Source: Drosophila miranda (taxonomy: Eukaryota > Arthropoda > Insecta > Diptera > Drosophilidae). From it: a stretch of DNA of 64,000 nt. A program made the translations under genes and the position numbers. Of the stretch, positions 9,992 through 21,965 are shown in pieces; the stretch's first letter is position 1, and the number at the start of each line of letters is the position of its first letter. Location of the stretch: NCBI RefSeq assembly GCF_003369915.1, contig NC_046673.1, positions 8,044,001 through 8,108,000 of the forward strand, written 5' to 3'. The notes beneath the pieces are model-generated. The model did no database searches. It saw only the letters and a program-made list of their open reading frames with translations, and had not been told where the DNA came from.

Positions 9992-11272
9992 TCATCCATT
10001 GAGGGCTCAGCACACATACATATGTAGGAACATGTGCATAATTGATTATAGATATATATATATACTACAATATGTGAGAATTAGGGACCGCAGCTGCTGG
10101 AACCTCAAAAAATATGTCTAAGGAATAAATGTGTAATACTTCAATCTAAGCAATTAAGTGATGTCCAGACACAGTGTCTTTCTTTTCCCTTCCCTCTTGG
10201 ATCCAGGGAAGAGGATTCGAATTGGGATTGTAAATATAAAATACAAATGTTCAATCTAAATTAAACATAAACAGAGTTATATACAGTTGAATCTTCTTCC
10301 GGCCATAGGAAGGACACTAGGCCGATCAGGATGTCAGACAACTGATCCTGATCAACAAACGGTATCAGCGATATGCTGATACCAGCCAATAGTTCCGATA
10401 CATACGTATAGATTATCTCTCTAAGAAATACAACTAACCTAACATATGCAATCAAACTGATATCAGTTAAGATTTTCAGACTTATATTACTTATTAGTTA
10501 CATTATCTATTGCTTACAACGACCTTTGGGTATTACTACTACTACAAATTTCGTTGGCCCTTTAAACGTCGCCCCAAAGGAACAACTATTTCATCGAGGC
10601 TCACTGTTAATTTACATAAAAATGTTTACCAAATCCATGACAAGAAAAACTCAATACTCATATTACAGAAATGATAGCAAGACTATCTTTGTAAAATATA
10701 CACCATATGGTATACCGTGAAAAGAAGGGGATTGAAAATGAAAAGAACATACATCTGCACTCCAAAATAGTAGAATATCTGAGTAATAGTTGCTCGTTAT
10801 AACAATCGTACACAAATTCGTAGTTCGTGGCATTTTATTGATACAAGTGTCATGCGTTTGATTGAGTTTCAAGATGTTTCAGTTATAATAATTGAACAAT
10901 CGAAGCATGTACGTAATGAGTATTATGTAATTCTTAAACTGCTGTTGTTGAGTAGAAAGTTAAAGGAAAACCGCTGTTAAGTTTGTTGCGATACGCCAGG
11001 GCATTTCCAAATGATGTAGAATCGATACTGTTTCCTTTGAAAATATATTTTCGGATCCTCCGACTCCAGCAGAGTGGCACATTGTGGATGAGCAAAGAAG
11101 GCCAGATGCTGATGAAAAAACATTTATATTGCATAGATCCCTTTCAAGTTATTTCATTGGCCACTTACCAATCTGGAATGGCAAATTGAGGATGACTTCG
11201 ATTTCTTGTAGTATTTCTAAACAAATTTTGTGGATGTGGTGCCTAAGCGTGGAGCAGTACTTTTTCAGCTTT
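9992..11272. other. Intergenic region between the small spliced gene and Arl6IP1, copy A
   Basis: This is the 3' sides of two convergent genes. A minus-strand frame at 10261-10455 (64 codons; 72 in copy B at 20398-20616, ending DSTVYNSVYV) is open in A, B and C but interrupted in D and E, so I do not call it a gene. A minus-strand AATAAA-type signal near 10840 probably serves Arl6IP1. Equivalents are 20121-21383 (B), 25247-26529 (C), 30105-31350 (D), 35206-36451 (E) and 60162-60985 (F, which lacks about 0.4 kb). Confidence 0.45.
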
Positions 11273-11854
11273 CTAGTGGAGTTTCTTGAAGACGTGTTTA
11301 GCTTTCAGACCAGCCCACATGGCAATGAGAAGAGTAACCAAGTACATCAACAGAAGATTGTTAACGATTGAACCAATCCAAGCCATGGCCAGGAGGACCA
11401 AGCTTTCCAAAATCACGAGGACGGTCGACTTGCGTTCCTTGAATAGATACTGATACCATGCTGCCAAGCTTTCCTTGATGATGTACATCTGTCCGCAAAC
11501 AGACTCGAATTTCGCCTCGTTGTCGCTATCCCAAATTAAGGCATTCCAAAACAAGCCGGCAATTTTGGTTGGGAAAAAGTCGAAAATGAAATCCGGCCGA
11601 TCCAGGCACCACAGAAGAAAATAGTGCGAAATGGTAGTCAGCAATGCCAGGAGAGACATAAGAGTTATCATCGATAGATCCATGTACCACAGAACGAAAT
11701 AAGCGACGCTTATGCCCCCAAATACCACCACGGGGTAGTATTTTTTCTCCCAGGTAAGGACACCATAGGCACTCACTATAGGCGCTTGAAATCGCTCCAA
11801 ATCATGCTTAAGCTTGATAACCTTTTCGTTTTTACCAATGTCCGATTCTGTCAT
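11273..11854 (-). CDS. Arl6IP1: ARL6IP1-family ER membrane protein, copy A
   Basis: A single-exon 193-aa protein of the ARL6IP1 family, ER membrane-shaping proteins with reticulon-like hairpins. The hydrophobic segments lie at about 41-59, 62-83, 145-163 and 165-183. Between them is a polar cytosolic stretch (DSDNEAKFESVCGQMYIIKE). The YYPVVVFGG...WYMDLSVITLMSLL block and the MAWIGSIVNNLLLMYLVTLL block correspond to the family's two hairpins. The length is close to human ARL6IP1 (203 aa). The ATG follows CACAAAG, a good context. Copy A differs from the consensus by M in SMITLM and by STVLVILES. Its orientation is convergent with the wda-like gene. The frame is intact. Confidence 0.85.
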   Translation of the reverse strand: MTESDIGKNEKVIKLKHDLERFQAPIVSAYGVLTWEKKYYPVVVFGGISVAYFVLWYMDLSMITLMSLLALLTTISHYFLLWCLDRPDFIFDFFPTKIAGLFWNALIWDSDNEAKFESVCGQMYIIKESLAAWYQYLFKERKSTVLVILESLVLLAMAWIGSIVNNLLLMYLVTLLIAMWAGLKAKHVFKKLH

Positions 11855-12013
11855 CTTTGTGCTTCGTTGCGTTTCGAGTTAAATTAGAGTTTTGAACGTA
11901 GTCTCTTTAAGTAGTCTTTAATTTAAGCAAAAAGTCTTTTTTATTGCCAGCCAACGTCAATGCATCAAATGAGAGGTGTCAATGTCAAACCATCGAAGTT
12001 TCGATCTAGTTTC

Positions 12014-12021
12014 TATCGATA
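12014..12021. promoter_or_regulatory. DRE motif upstream of Arl6IP1 copy A
   Basis: A perfect TATCGATA about 160 bp upstream of the Arl6IP1 ATG (minus strand). This is the DREF-binding element typical of Drosophila housekeeping promoters. Confidence 0.6.
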
Positions 12022-12076
12022 GTTTCGATGTTTTACTGCAAGCCGGTTTCATCCATTGTTTCATATATTAATTTAT

Positions 12077-12328
12077 TTATTTATTTATTAACAACGATAA
12101 TGATTCCGGAAATACGCTATGCTCCATCCCATTGTGCATTACGGTCCTGCTTACCAATAATCTGTCCGAAATCTGTCTGGCCCTTGAAATCCAAAACAAA
12201 TCGAAATCAGTTTCGGGCATCCCCAGTATGTTGGAGATCTTAAGAGCAGTCCTCACAATTGTAGTGGATGTCTTAGTCTTTAATTCATGAATGTATCCTG
12301 TCTTAACAAAATCTAAATTAACGTTCAT
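12077..12328 (-). other. Conserved 83-codon frame upstream of Arl6IP1, copy A
   Basis: This is an open frame starting MNVNLDFVKTGYIHEL and ending ESLSLLINK, on the same strand as Arl6IP1 and about 220 bp upstream of its start. It is identical in copy D (29047-29298). The ATG is lost in copy C (27329-27580), and a 29-bp loss breaks the partial copy near 39330. Composition is mildly coding-like, but no family is recognised and the frame overlaps what should be the Arl6IP1 promoter side. It could be an exon of a decayed upstream neighbour. Confidence 0.3.
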
Positions 12329-12476
12329 GTATATACATAGGATGTACTCAATTCAAAAACAAAGGTCAGAATGTCACTAATGTACTGGGAAACAGCCATC
12401 TGATGTGGCTCACTTGAATGAGCTATTAATTAAATGTTTTCATACCCAGTTGCTCGTGTCATTTGATGGGTTTCAT

Positions 12477-12651
12477 TCATTGCATGCCTCTCCGGATCAT
12501 TATCAACCGATATATGGACTACGAGGTTATCCCCCACAATCGCCACCGACTAGTCGTTGATCGCTATTGGCTATTGGGCTGTGGTGATATGAGACGCGCC
12601 TCCGTTTGCGACCCAGCCATTAAGGCTCCGTGGGTCTCAGGTCCAGTCTAT
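12477..12651 (-). repeat. Inverted copy of palindrome-spacer sequence at the A/B junction
   Basis: The stretch from cattgcatgcctctccgg to gtccagtcta is the reverse complement of about 28401-28575 in the palindrome spacer. It sits between the end of the Arl6IP1 upstream region and the start of unit B, so it marks the breakpoint of the tandem duplication. Confidence 0.8.
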
Positions 12652-14749
12652 AATTGAACTCTTTTTCGGTATCTTTTTTTGAAAAGCAAACCAAAAAAAA
12701 AAGTGTGTAGACAAATTGCTTTCAAAGCCTTTAAGGCATGTTGCTGGGTATGTGCCGGGTATGGGTTGGTCGGACCGGAGAGGTTGATCCACACCAATTT
12801 AAATGCGCGCCCAAACTGTGCAACGAAATTTCAAATTTCCCATTTGCATAAAAGTCACACCAAAATAAAAAACAAAACAAACATAAACTAAAATAATAAT
12901 AATAAAGAACAAATTCCCTTACTCTACTTTTTGTCTTAACTTTTTTTTGTTGCTAATGCAAATTCGTGTCTAGTTTTGTTTTTGACTGTGGTCGGAGTTT
13001 TTCGTGGTGCGGTTAAGTAGTGCAGGAATGCAGAAGTTGAACGCTGGACTGTTTCATGGAAAGGACTTTCCAACATCATAATAATGTGAATTATTCATTC
13101 GTTTATGCTTTTAGTTTATGTTTTTAATTAAATTTGTTGTTCGCGACCACGAAAAAGGGACCATAAGCTTTTATTCCCCAGCTAACCATTATTTTCTCTG
13201 CGCTTTTGTTCATCAATTACGACAGTTGTTTAACATTTCTCTTTGTCTAGTTTAGGGGCTTATGAGAGTACTCTTTCATATGTTTGTATGAGCGATTGCT
13301 ACGACTCATTTGCTTGGAATACAACTGAGGGTGTCGAAGGAAGGAGGATTTTGATTCAAAAGATTCAAGCATCCTTGCATGGGTTACCTATATTTTGGAT
13401 GCTATAAATATAACGGTAAGAAAACGGTATCCTTTCAAAATAAATTCTATCTTTTATGCTTTGTTTTCTTTCTTTTCAGATTTTGCTCCATTTCCAACCC
13501 ATTGTCAGGTATCGCCTTCAATTTGCGGTTCGCCTCTACTACTGCTACTGTGTGGCTGATAATATGGAAATTTCCGCGTTTTGTCTTCTCCACTGTTCAT
13601 TTTCCTTGGCATCTATACACACCTTGCCATCTTTGGCTTTGGACGGACGTGCCGGTTCCTGTCGCAGTCCATCAACCCATCGTCCCATCGTCGCCTCCTA
13701 CTTTGTAGTGCCTTTGGGACTTTTTTATAAACAAATAGGGAGTAACACTTTCTCTGGCCCAGCGAGATATTGCTTCTACATTGCTATGCTATGCCCGCAC
13801 ACAATGACACGACTCGACGCGAGTCGAGTCAAGGCAGGCGATGCACACAGGATGCCAACAAACGCACAAGCACACACACTAGTGAACAAGTAGGAATGGA
13901 ATGATTTAGCGCCGACTATGGGATACCTACTGTCGGGCCACTTTTCTATACCGATCTGCCTGTTCTTGGTACAAGCGTTAAGGATATAAGCAAAGGTGTT
14001 CCTAGGTCCCTCTTGCTTTTGGGGTCTCCTAGATCTTCTACCTCTACAATAAACGGATATACCCTCATAACCACTATAGCAATACAGAAAGAGAAAGCTT
14101 GAAGTAGATAGAGAGATAGAGACAGAGGGAGAGAGAGAGTGACTCGAAACAGTCGATCCACGGGGGCAAAGCAAAGTATTGTCGCCTGCAGTAAATGCCA
14201 GGCTTCCGCTGCGACATGCGGCCATAGAAGCAACAGAAGAAGCGTCGACCGGAAGGAACTGTTGTACGGACCGCCATTATGAATGCAGCTCCATTTCACC
14301 CACCCACCATCCACCTCCAGTCACTCCTCTCGTCTACTCGTCGGTCTTGTTCCGTGTGCGTGTGAGTGTTATTGCAACGGTCCCGGCTCTTCGCGATGCT
14401 TATACGATAAATAATTTGACTTGGCAATTTTCATTTCAGTTTTCTCTGGACTTACACCATTTTTTTTTTTTGGGACTACCAACTCCACTTTAGGTACCTC
14501 CTTCCTCGAATTAGGCCTGCAAAAAAGCCGGAAATCTTATATAAGCTGGATAAATGGTAGACTTCCTCTACAAGTGACAAAAAAGTTGAAAAATACGATA
14601 TTTGGCCAATGGTTCCTATGTAAGCTATACGATACATCGCTCTGATCGGATTGCATTTTTTTTTGTGATTTAGAATATTAAAACATATTCAAGCCCCCAA
14701 AATTTCAGCTCGATTTGTTAATATTTAAGCCAACAATAAATAGGTAACA
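12652..14749. other. Unidentified ~2-kb segment, unit B
   Basis: B counterpart of 2632-4689 with the 40-bp indel at 13811-13850. No gene was recognised. Confidence 0.45.
13811..13850. other. 40-bp indel present only in unit B
   Basis: Between acaatgacac and gatgccaaca, unit B carries 40 bp that unit A lacks at 3790/3791. It begins with the self-complementary gactcgacgcgagtcgagtc and ends with atgcacacag. It is a useful marker for telling A-type from B-type copies. Confidence 0.85.
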
Positions 14750-14759
14750 TTCAACTTTT

Positions 14760-15410
14760 CAGACTAATGTGCAACTGCAGAGTATTATTAGTAGTTATAC
14801 TATTAGTATTGCCACTCACGTCTACCAAAAATGCTTTCGGAATGGGAATGAAATATGGAATATTTGATAAAATGTTTTATCCAACTACGTCCAATTCTGG
14901 ACGGCTTAACAGCACTACATTCCGCTTTAAGAAACTATTAGACAAAAAACTCTTATACCTCCCGTGCAGACATCCCATCGGTGAAATATATTTTGCGGGC
15001 AGAATTTGAGTCATATGCCGAAGCTATTTACATCAGGTAAAAACGTTGCACTCTTTGCCAGATTTAAAGATTCCTTGAAGACTATGGAACAAATCAAGTT
15101 TTAAGTTAAATGACATTTAAAGGACTTCTGCCAAGTTGAGTTGAGAAAATATCATGCGCGTACTGATTACGCCGAATTGTTTTGGGATCGGCTCCGAAAG
15201 GTCACCGTTTCCAACTACCTGTACTAATTCACCATACACGCTGGATGTCTAAGGCGATTTATACCCTAAGAATGTATATTTTTCGAGAGAAGTTTAAGTT
15301 GACAAATCGAGAAGAAAAATATTTGCGCGACTTATATATTTTTATAGTGAGTTTTTATATAAGTTATTGGTTTCAGTCAACATTAGCTGTTTACGATGAT
15401 GATGTCTAAA
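14760..15410 (+). mobile_element. Decayed DNA-transposase-like gene (unit B)
   Basis: This is the B copy of the relic at 4700-5350, almost identical (for example ATTATTAG versus ATTAAAAG near 14787). It has the same breaks, so decay predates the tandem duplication. Confidence 0.55.
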
Positions 15411-15644
15411 CTTCTGCAAACGCCAAGTAGTGAAAGAAAATGATTTGCCAACGTTTATTGCAAAGAGACTATCTAATTTTGTGACACCCAATTTGGATAC
15501 ATTTTTTGATCGGTTTAACATTTATAAGGGTTTTATATATTTAGTAGTAATAGTAGTAATATTTAGTATTAAAACATTTAAAAGTGCTTAATGATACAGT
15601 AGAACGTGCTGTTAAACATATTCAAGACTATGACCTAATAGTAA

Positions 15645-16217
15645 CCAAACGAGGGGGAACGTTGTGAGTTGCTGCGCCGACCGCAACTCTACATTTATAC
15701 ACGATACATAGTCAGTATGGCTACATCGAGCGACAAAGAGTCGAGAGACAGAATACGTGATTGAAAGTGTGGTCGGGCGCTGCATAGCCACTGAAAATTG
15801 ATTTGTTCCTTTTGGCTATAAAAATTATCCGATCTGATCCAGATTTGGCAATCTGGTAGATATGATCATTCTTTTTGGTTTTCTCATATCTTCGAAATTG
15901 TGGATTCCACAGATTTTCGCCCCTTGTGGCGAAAGTGGGAGTGGCGAAGTTTTGAAATATACTTGTAACAGTGACATATCACAGAAGACTGGATGCAAAA
16001 TGTCGTTGCTCTAGCTCTTATAGTCCCTGAGCAATAGGCGCTCATAGGGACGGACAGACAGACATGGCTCAATCGACTCGGCTGTTGATGCTGATCAAGT
16101 ATATATGTATATACTTTATGGGGTCGGAAACGCTTCCTTCTGGACGTTATACACATCCATTTTCACCACAAATCTAATGTACCCCTATACTTTTTGAGCA
16201 TTTTGATCATCAGGTAT
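15645..16217 (-). mobile_element. DINE-1/INE-1-like Helitron copy (unit B)
   Basis: Unit-B counterpart of 5585-6157 (offset 10,060), essentially identical. Confidence 0.8.
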
Positions 16218-16421
16218 AAAAAACAAGAAATGAAAGTTGTCTACCAAAGGGATTTCCAGATACCGGGACCACCCCGTCTGTTTCTGCTGATCAAAACTTG
16301 AATACCAATAACCGTGATTTTTTTTTCCAGATTTTAAGATTTGTGTAATTATCTTTAAACATACAGAAGGAACTCAAGTATATAGTAGTATTTTTGTTTT
16401 TGTTAAACATCTAAATCCTTC

Positions 16422-16825
16422 CTATGGAGGCGTGTTATTTTTGATATTAGCCAAAGAATCATTGGATTCCTCTTCGCCGATGACTTTGTTAATGACGTCA
16501 TTCAGTTCTTCGTCAGAGGAGCCGCTGTCACTACTTCGCGTGGAGGGGGAGAACAATGTAAAATTAAGTAATAAATAATTTACCAATTTAAATGTATTTA
16601 CCCATTGGCTGCTTCGATGTCTAGGGCCAAGGCCAGCTCTTCGTCGAACTGCGACATGAGGGATTCCGAGAGCATGGCCCCCACATCAACTGTGGAGCAG
16701 GATGGAGTGTTATCAATTATTTCCTGCATTTCCACGAATATTTCCTCTAAGGTGCGTGCTAGCTTGGGGCGTTTTAACTTTTTGCGACCCATTGATTTCT
16801 TTTGCGGCAAAAACAGCATCGACAC
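16422..16825 (-). CDS. Small two-exon gene, function unknown (copy B)
   Basis: Copy B of the 111-aa gene: exon 1 is 16825-16602 and exon 2 is 16533-16422. I see no coding difference from copy A. Conservation here may simply reflect the youth of the tandem duplication. Copy F is likely to have a third member just beyond the right window edge, because its flank (63408-64000) matches the region between this gene and the wda-like gene. Confidence 0.6.
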
Positions 16826-17717
16826 ATTAACAAAATTAAACTTATGCTCAAAATGCCGAGCTTTTCAAGTGGTTTGTCATCATTTGGCGGCTACTTCTCC
16901 ATTTTTACACGCAGAAATCACAAAAATTGATGTACTCAAGCGCAAACACACAACAAAATAACAACAGAGAATAAGTGTTGGTTAAGATAATGCCAGGGTT
17001 GCTAGCAACCAACCAGTGTCGGCCGACAGCAATGTTACACTATTTCAGTTGTCATCTCGCATATGTTTGAAATATAAAAAGGGCTTTTCTTTATTTTCGA
17101 CACACACGGAAAATTATTCAACGCAGTCAGCTTTCGTTCCATTTTCCCATTTTTACGACACACCTCTTTCTGCCAGTGTTGTACAATCTGATTTCTGGCA
17201 ACCCCCATCTCATATCGGACAGAGCCCTATGGCACTAGACTTCGCTAACTTTTCCGCGAAGAGAGAGATAGTCTCTATACGCGTCTCATGGCTATCAATA
17301 AACAATCTTAGCCAAAAGGCATAGTAAGCGAGAGCCTTGTAGCTTCATTAGAGATTGCAACTGATCCAATATAATACAAATACATAATACTTGTATATTT
17401 GTTGTTTTTATTCAACTGCTGCTTACAACAGAAACGAGATCCTGAGATAAAAGCAATATAAGTAATCGCAATTGATTCTGCATTAAGGGTTGCGCTGGGC
17501 TCGGCTGCGTCTGCGCAATCCGTTTGATAATCGCATCGCTCATTCGTAATGTTAGCAAGCCACAAATCAGCTGTTTTTGTGCATCGATTTCCGATGTACG
17601 ATCAAAGTCGATAGCAGCTATGATTCTCTCTCTCTCTCTCTATTGCAATTGTCTTATTATATTGGAATCGCCATTTACGAGTACATTGCTAAAGAAATCG
17701 AACAACAACAAAAGAGC

Positions 17718-19490
17718 ATGGAACCCGGGGAAAAGAATGTGAGTAGAAAAGACCGATGGGATGGGAACGTGCAACACATAAATGTCTCGTTGCTAATAAA
17801 TTTCCGACAGAAGCAGAAGCCGACACAGGAAAAAGAGAAGAACAAGTCTGAAGACGCAGCCTCGGATGCCGTAGGCTCCGGCGTGCGTAAATCGGACGGG
17901 GATCTCGTCGATTTTTACGAGGGCGTTGCACTCGGACCGCCCCAGCAACGGATGCTCTGCAAAGCCGTACCAGAGAATGTGCTCGCGGACTATGAGCAGA
18001 TGTTCGAGACGATCGGGAATGTCATCAAGGAAATAGTTGACTTCGGTAAGTACGAAGTATACGTGATGCTGTATCCCACTCTGGCCATTGGCTACCTGCA
18101 AATGGTGTGGAGCGGCAAGTATGAGAGGGCCATATCCTTCGTGGGTAGGAACGAATACAAGTTGGACGATTCCTACAAGAGGCGCGTCGAAAATCTTAAG
18201 CGCTTTCGCACGCCAGAAGACCTGCCGGAAAGAGCCCAGGAGCTGCTATCTTGTGCGGACACAGTGGTGATATTCATGGCCAGGAGCACCTCGAACCAGT
18301 TCAAAGTACTCCAATCTCAGTTTTGGACGAAGGGGCAGCTCAAGACGTTCTTGTCCCACTTTAAAATCTTCATCTACTCTGATGAGATGATGCCCCAGGC
18401 GCGTATCCACCTCGATCGTCCTTTGCCGGCGCCATTTGCCTGGGCTTCCGTGGACGCCATTCCGGACTGGCCGTTCGATCGAATAAGTTACCCAACCTGA
18501 GCACTTACATGGCCGAGCCCATGAACATTGACGATGATGTGACTTGCGCGACGCTTTCAGAAGACCATTGCAGCGTGGCATTTGGCACTGCCTCCGGCAT
18601 GGTCCACATCGTGGCCGTGAACAAGGACTGGCTACACATGAACATGGTGCGAAGGGAGAAGCTCTTTACCGCCCACCAGGAGCCGGTCCTGGCCTGCGCT
18701 GGAGACCGCCAGCTTCTCACCTCCTCGGCGCCGCGGCATGCGGCTGTGGTGCACACGCACCGGGTTTTGTCAGAAGGTGTTTGCGCACCACGGGGCCATG
18801 AGTGTGGCGTTCGACCCGAAGGGCTGCTACTTTGCCAGCGCCTCCAACGATAATGTGGCGCGCGTGTGGAGAGTGGATCCCGCAGAGCACTTTGTGAGTT
18901 TCTTCGGTCACTTGGCACGATTGGAGGTGTGCCTTTTCCATCCGAATGGAAAGTACCTGGCCACTGGATCGGCAGACGCCACCGCCAGAATCTGGGACTG
19001 CGAGAAACGCACTCAAATGCGACTCTTCCGCGGCCACAAGGCCCCCATCACTGCCATGGCGTACTCCGTATGCGGGCGCTACCTGGTCTCTGGTGGCCGA
19101 GATGACCTGATCATTGTCTGGGACACAACCACCGAGCGAATAACCTGCAGCCTGACCCAGCCCAACGCAAAGATTGCCTCGATCGATTTCTCCTACTGCA
19201 ACAATCTGCTGGTTGTTTGGAGCCAGGACTGCCATCTGAGCCCTTGGGAGTTTCAGCTGCTCGTCAAGTGCCCCGAGAAGAAGGTTTTGTCCACCCAAAG
19301 CACCAAAGCAAGTGAGCTGGCGCTAATCAGCACGATTCAGGCCTGTAAAAATGGAATTTTCCTTCAAAGTGGGTTCGTCGGCCGCGATGCCCTGATTGTC
19401 ATCTGGACGATGAGTTCTCGGAAGGTAATAGAGTTAAGCCCGAAATCAGCCGAGAAGAAGACTGCCCTTGTGAAAGCTCTTGAAACTTGA
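17718..19490 (+). pseudogene. TAF5/TAF5L-family (wda-like) gene, copy B, most complete
   Basis: This is the most complete copy. Exon 1 is 17718-17738 and the intron is 17739-17810 (72 bp, acceptor ttccgacag). Exon 2 gives the intact N-terminal domain and ends at TGA 18498-18500, a 236-aa spliced product. The 72-bp intron has no stop, so an unspliced frame also runs through it. After the shared frameshift, the WD40 half opens at 18509 and is shifted by the GCGCCGCGG variant near 18727. It then runs 250 codons from 18738 with at least three WD repeats (ASASNDNVARVWRV, LATGSADATARIWDC, LVSGGRDDLIIVWDT) and an unusual tail (CNNLLVVWSQDCHLSPWEF). It has two frameshifts relative to a full-length TAF5L-type protein. 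Alternative family members would be Taf5 or can. Confidence 0.75.
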
Positions 19491-19834
19491 CTTTGAATAT
19501 AGAGAAATGATGAGATTGGTAGGTCGTGTCTCAGTTAAATGAAGTTCTTAAACTAATCATATTCAATTGGCATATTCTATTACACCTTCAGATGCAGAAA
19601 TAGCTTCTCGGACCCAGGCGCTGAGGCGAGTCATCGATGGAAAGCACCGTCGAGTCCATGAATATACATTCGATTCATTTATATAAACGTAAACATACAC
19701 AGCCCAAACTTCAAACATTAAAACTAACCATTCGGATCCCACTCATTGTTTGAGCTGTAAGTTTCCACTGGTCAAAGCAAAGGCCTTCCCTGATTTTATG
19801 TGCAACTTTGTTCTCTTTTTCAGAATAAACCTCA

Positions 19835-20120
19835 ATGATTCCGGCATTCCCTGAGTGGCCCCAAAAGACTATTTTAAATATCGTAGACAAGTGCTAAAAG
19901 TGGTTCGCGGTTGCATTCAACTGTTTTGTGGTCTGGCTTCCAGCCCACCCACGCGAATGCACAACAAATGGAGCAACAATTTATGGACCGGCACAAACCC
20001 TCTGAAAGACGAACCGAATGAATTAAGTAAAATTTCCATTTCGAAAAATTACTGATTAATCACTATCTTGCAGACATTGAATTTCGTGTTTGGGACAATT
20101 GGAAATGGCTTTATTTATGA
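19835..20120 (+). pseudogene. Small spliced gene downstream of wda-like, copy B
   Basis: Same layout as 9706-9991, offset 10,129, with both introns kept and the same one-base frame break after MIPAFPEWPQK. Confidence 0.42.
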
Positions 20121-21383
20121 TCATCCATTGAGGGCTCAGCACACATACATATGTAGGAACATGTGCATAATTGATTATAGATATATATATATATACTACA
20201 ATATGTGAGAATTAGGGACCGCAGCTGCTGGAACCTCAAAAAATATGTCCAAGGAATGAATGTGTAATATTTCAATCTAAGCAATTAAGTGATGTCCAGA
20301 CACAGTGTCTTTCTTTTCCCTTCCCTCTTGGATCCACGGAAGAGGATTCGAATTGGGATTGGGATTGTAAATATAAAATACAAATGTTCAATCTAAATTA
20401 AACATAAACAGAGTTATATACAGTTGAATCTTCTTCCGGCCATAGGAAGGACACTAGGCCGATCAGGATGTCAGACAACTGGTCCTGATCAACAAACGGT
20501 ATCAGCGATATGCTGATACCAGCCAATAGTTCCGATACACACGTATAGATTATCTCTCTAAGAAATACAACTAACCTAACATATGCAATCAAACTGATAT
20601 CAGTTAAGATTTTCATACTTATATTACTTATTAGTTACATTATCTATTGCTTACAACGACCTTTGGGTATGACTACTACTACAAATTTCGTTGACCCTTT
20701 AAACGTCGCCCCAAAGGAACAGCTATTTCATCGAGGCTCACTGTTAATTTACATAAAAATGTTTACCAAATCCATGACAAGAAGATAGCAAGACTATCTT
20801 TGTAAAATATACACCATATGGTATACCATGAAAAGAAGGGGATTGAAAATGAAAAGAGCATACATCGGCACTCCAAAATAGTAGAATATCTGAGTAATAG
20901 TTGCTCGTTATAACAATCGTACACAAATTCGTAGTTCGTGGCATTTTATTGATACAAGTGTCATGCGTTTGATTGAGTTTCAAGATTTTTCAGTTATAAT
21001 AATTGAACAATCGAAGCATGTACGTAATGAGTATTATGTAATTCTTAAACTGCTGTTGTTGAGTAGAAAGTTAAAGGAAAACCGCTGTTAAGTTTGTTGC
21101 GATACGCCAGGGCATTTCCAAATGATGTAGAATCGATACTGTTTCCTTTGAAAATATATTTTCGGATCCTCCGACTCCAGCAGAGTGGCACATTGTGGAT
21201 GAGCAAAGAAGGCCAGATGCTGATGAAAAAACATTTATATTGCATAGATCCCTTTCAAGTTATTTCATTGGCCACTTACCAATCTGGATTGGCAAATTGA
21301 GGATGACTTCGATTTTTTGTAGTATTTCTAAACAATTTTTGTGGTTGTGGTGCCTAAGCGTGGAGCAGTACTTTTTCAGCTTT

Positions 21384-21965
21384 CTAGTGGAGTTTCTTGA
21401 AGACGTGTTTAGCTTTCAGACCAGCCCACATGGCAATGAGAAGAGTAACCAAGTACATCAACAGAAGATTGTTAACGATTGAACCAATCCAAGCCATGGC
21501 CAGGAGGACCAAGCTTTCCACAATCACGAGGCCGGTCGACTTGCGTTCCTTGAATAGATACTGATACCATGCTGCCAAGCTTTCCTTGATGATGTACATC
21601 TGTCCGCAAACAGACTCGAATTTCGCCTCGTTGTCGCTATCCCAAATTAAGCCATTCCAAAACAAGCCGGCAATTTTGGTTGGGAAAAAGTCGAAAATGA
21701 AATCCGGCCGATCCAGGCACCACAGAAGAAAATAGTGCGAAATGGTAGTCAGCAATGCCAGGAGAGACATAAGAGTTATCACCGATAGATCCATGTACCA
21801 CAGAACGAAATAAGCGACGCTTATGCCCCCAAATACCACCACGGGGTAGTATTTTTTCTCCCAGGTAAGGACACCATAGGCACTCACTATAGGCGCTTGA
21901 AATCGCTCCAAATCATGCTTAAGCTTGATAACCTTTTCGTTTTTACCAATGTCCGATTCTGTCAT
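21384..21965 (-). CDS. Arl6IP1: ARL6IP1-family ER membrane protein, copy B
   Basis: An intact 193-aa frame with the same four hydrophobic segments as copy A. Distinguishing residues are G in WNGLIWDS and the STGLVIVES variant shared with E and F. The upstream DRE is weakened (CTATCGATGG near 22117). Upstream of it the unit switches to the segment beginning at 22155 instead of the 83-codon frame. Confidence 0.85.
   Translation of the reverse strand: MTESDIGKNEKVIKLKHDLERFQAPIVSAYGVLTWEKKYYPVVVFGGISVAYFVLWYMDLSVITLMSLLALLTTISHYFLLWCLDRPDFIFDFFPTKIAGLFWNGLIWDSDNEAKFESVCGQMYIIKESLAAWYQYLFKERKSTGLVIVESLVLLAMAWIGSIVNNLLLMYLVTLLIAMWAGLKAKHVFKKLH

Larger units (their letters stand above)
2632..12651 (+). 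repeat. Tandem amplicon unit A (about 10.0 kb)
   Basis: The sequence starting at 2632 (aattgaactctttttcgg) restarts at 12652, giving an initial offset of exactly 10,020 bp. In order the unit holds an uncharacterised 2-kb segment, a decayed transposase, a DINE-1 copy, a small two-exon gene (minus), a wda-like pseudogene (plus), a small spliced gene (plus), an Arl6IP1-like gene (minus) and an 83-codon frame (minus). About a dozen substitutions and one 40-bp indel separate A from B over the first ~4.3 kb, so the tandem duplication is young. The last ~175 bp (12477-12651) is an inverted copy of part of the palindrome spacer. Confidence 0.9.

Noticed and set aside
10261-10455. 64-72-codon frame between the small spliced gene and Arl6IP1
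   Set aside because: Open in A, B and C but interrupted in D and E and absent from F; it has no family, so kept only as a remark.
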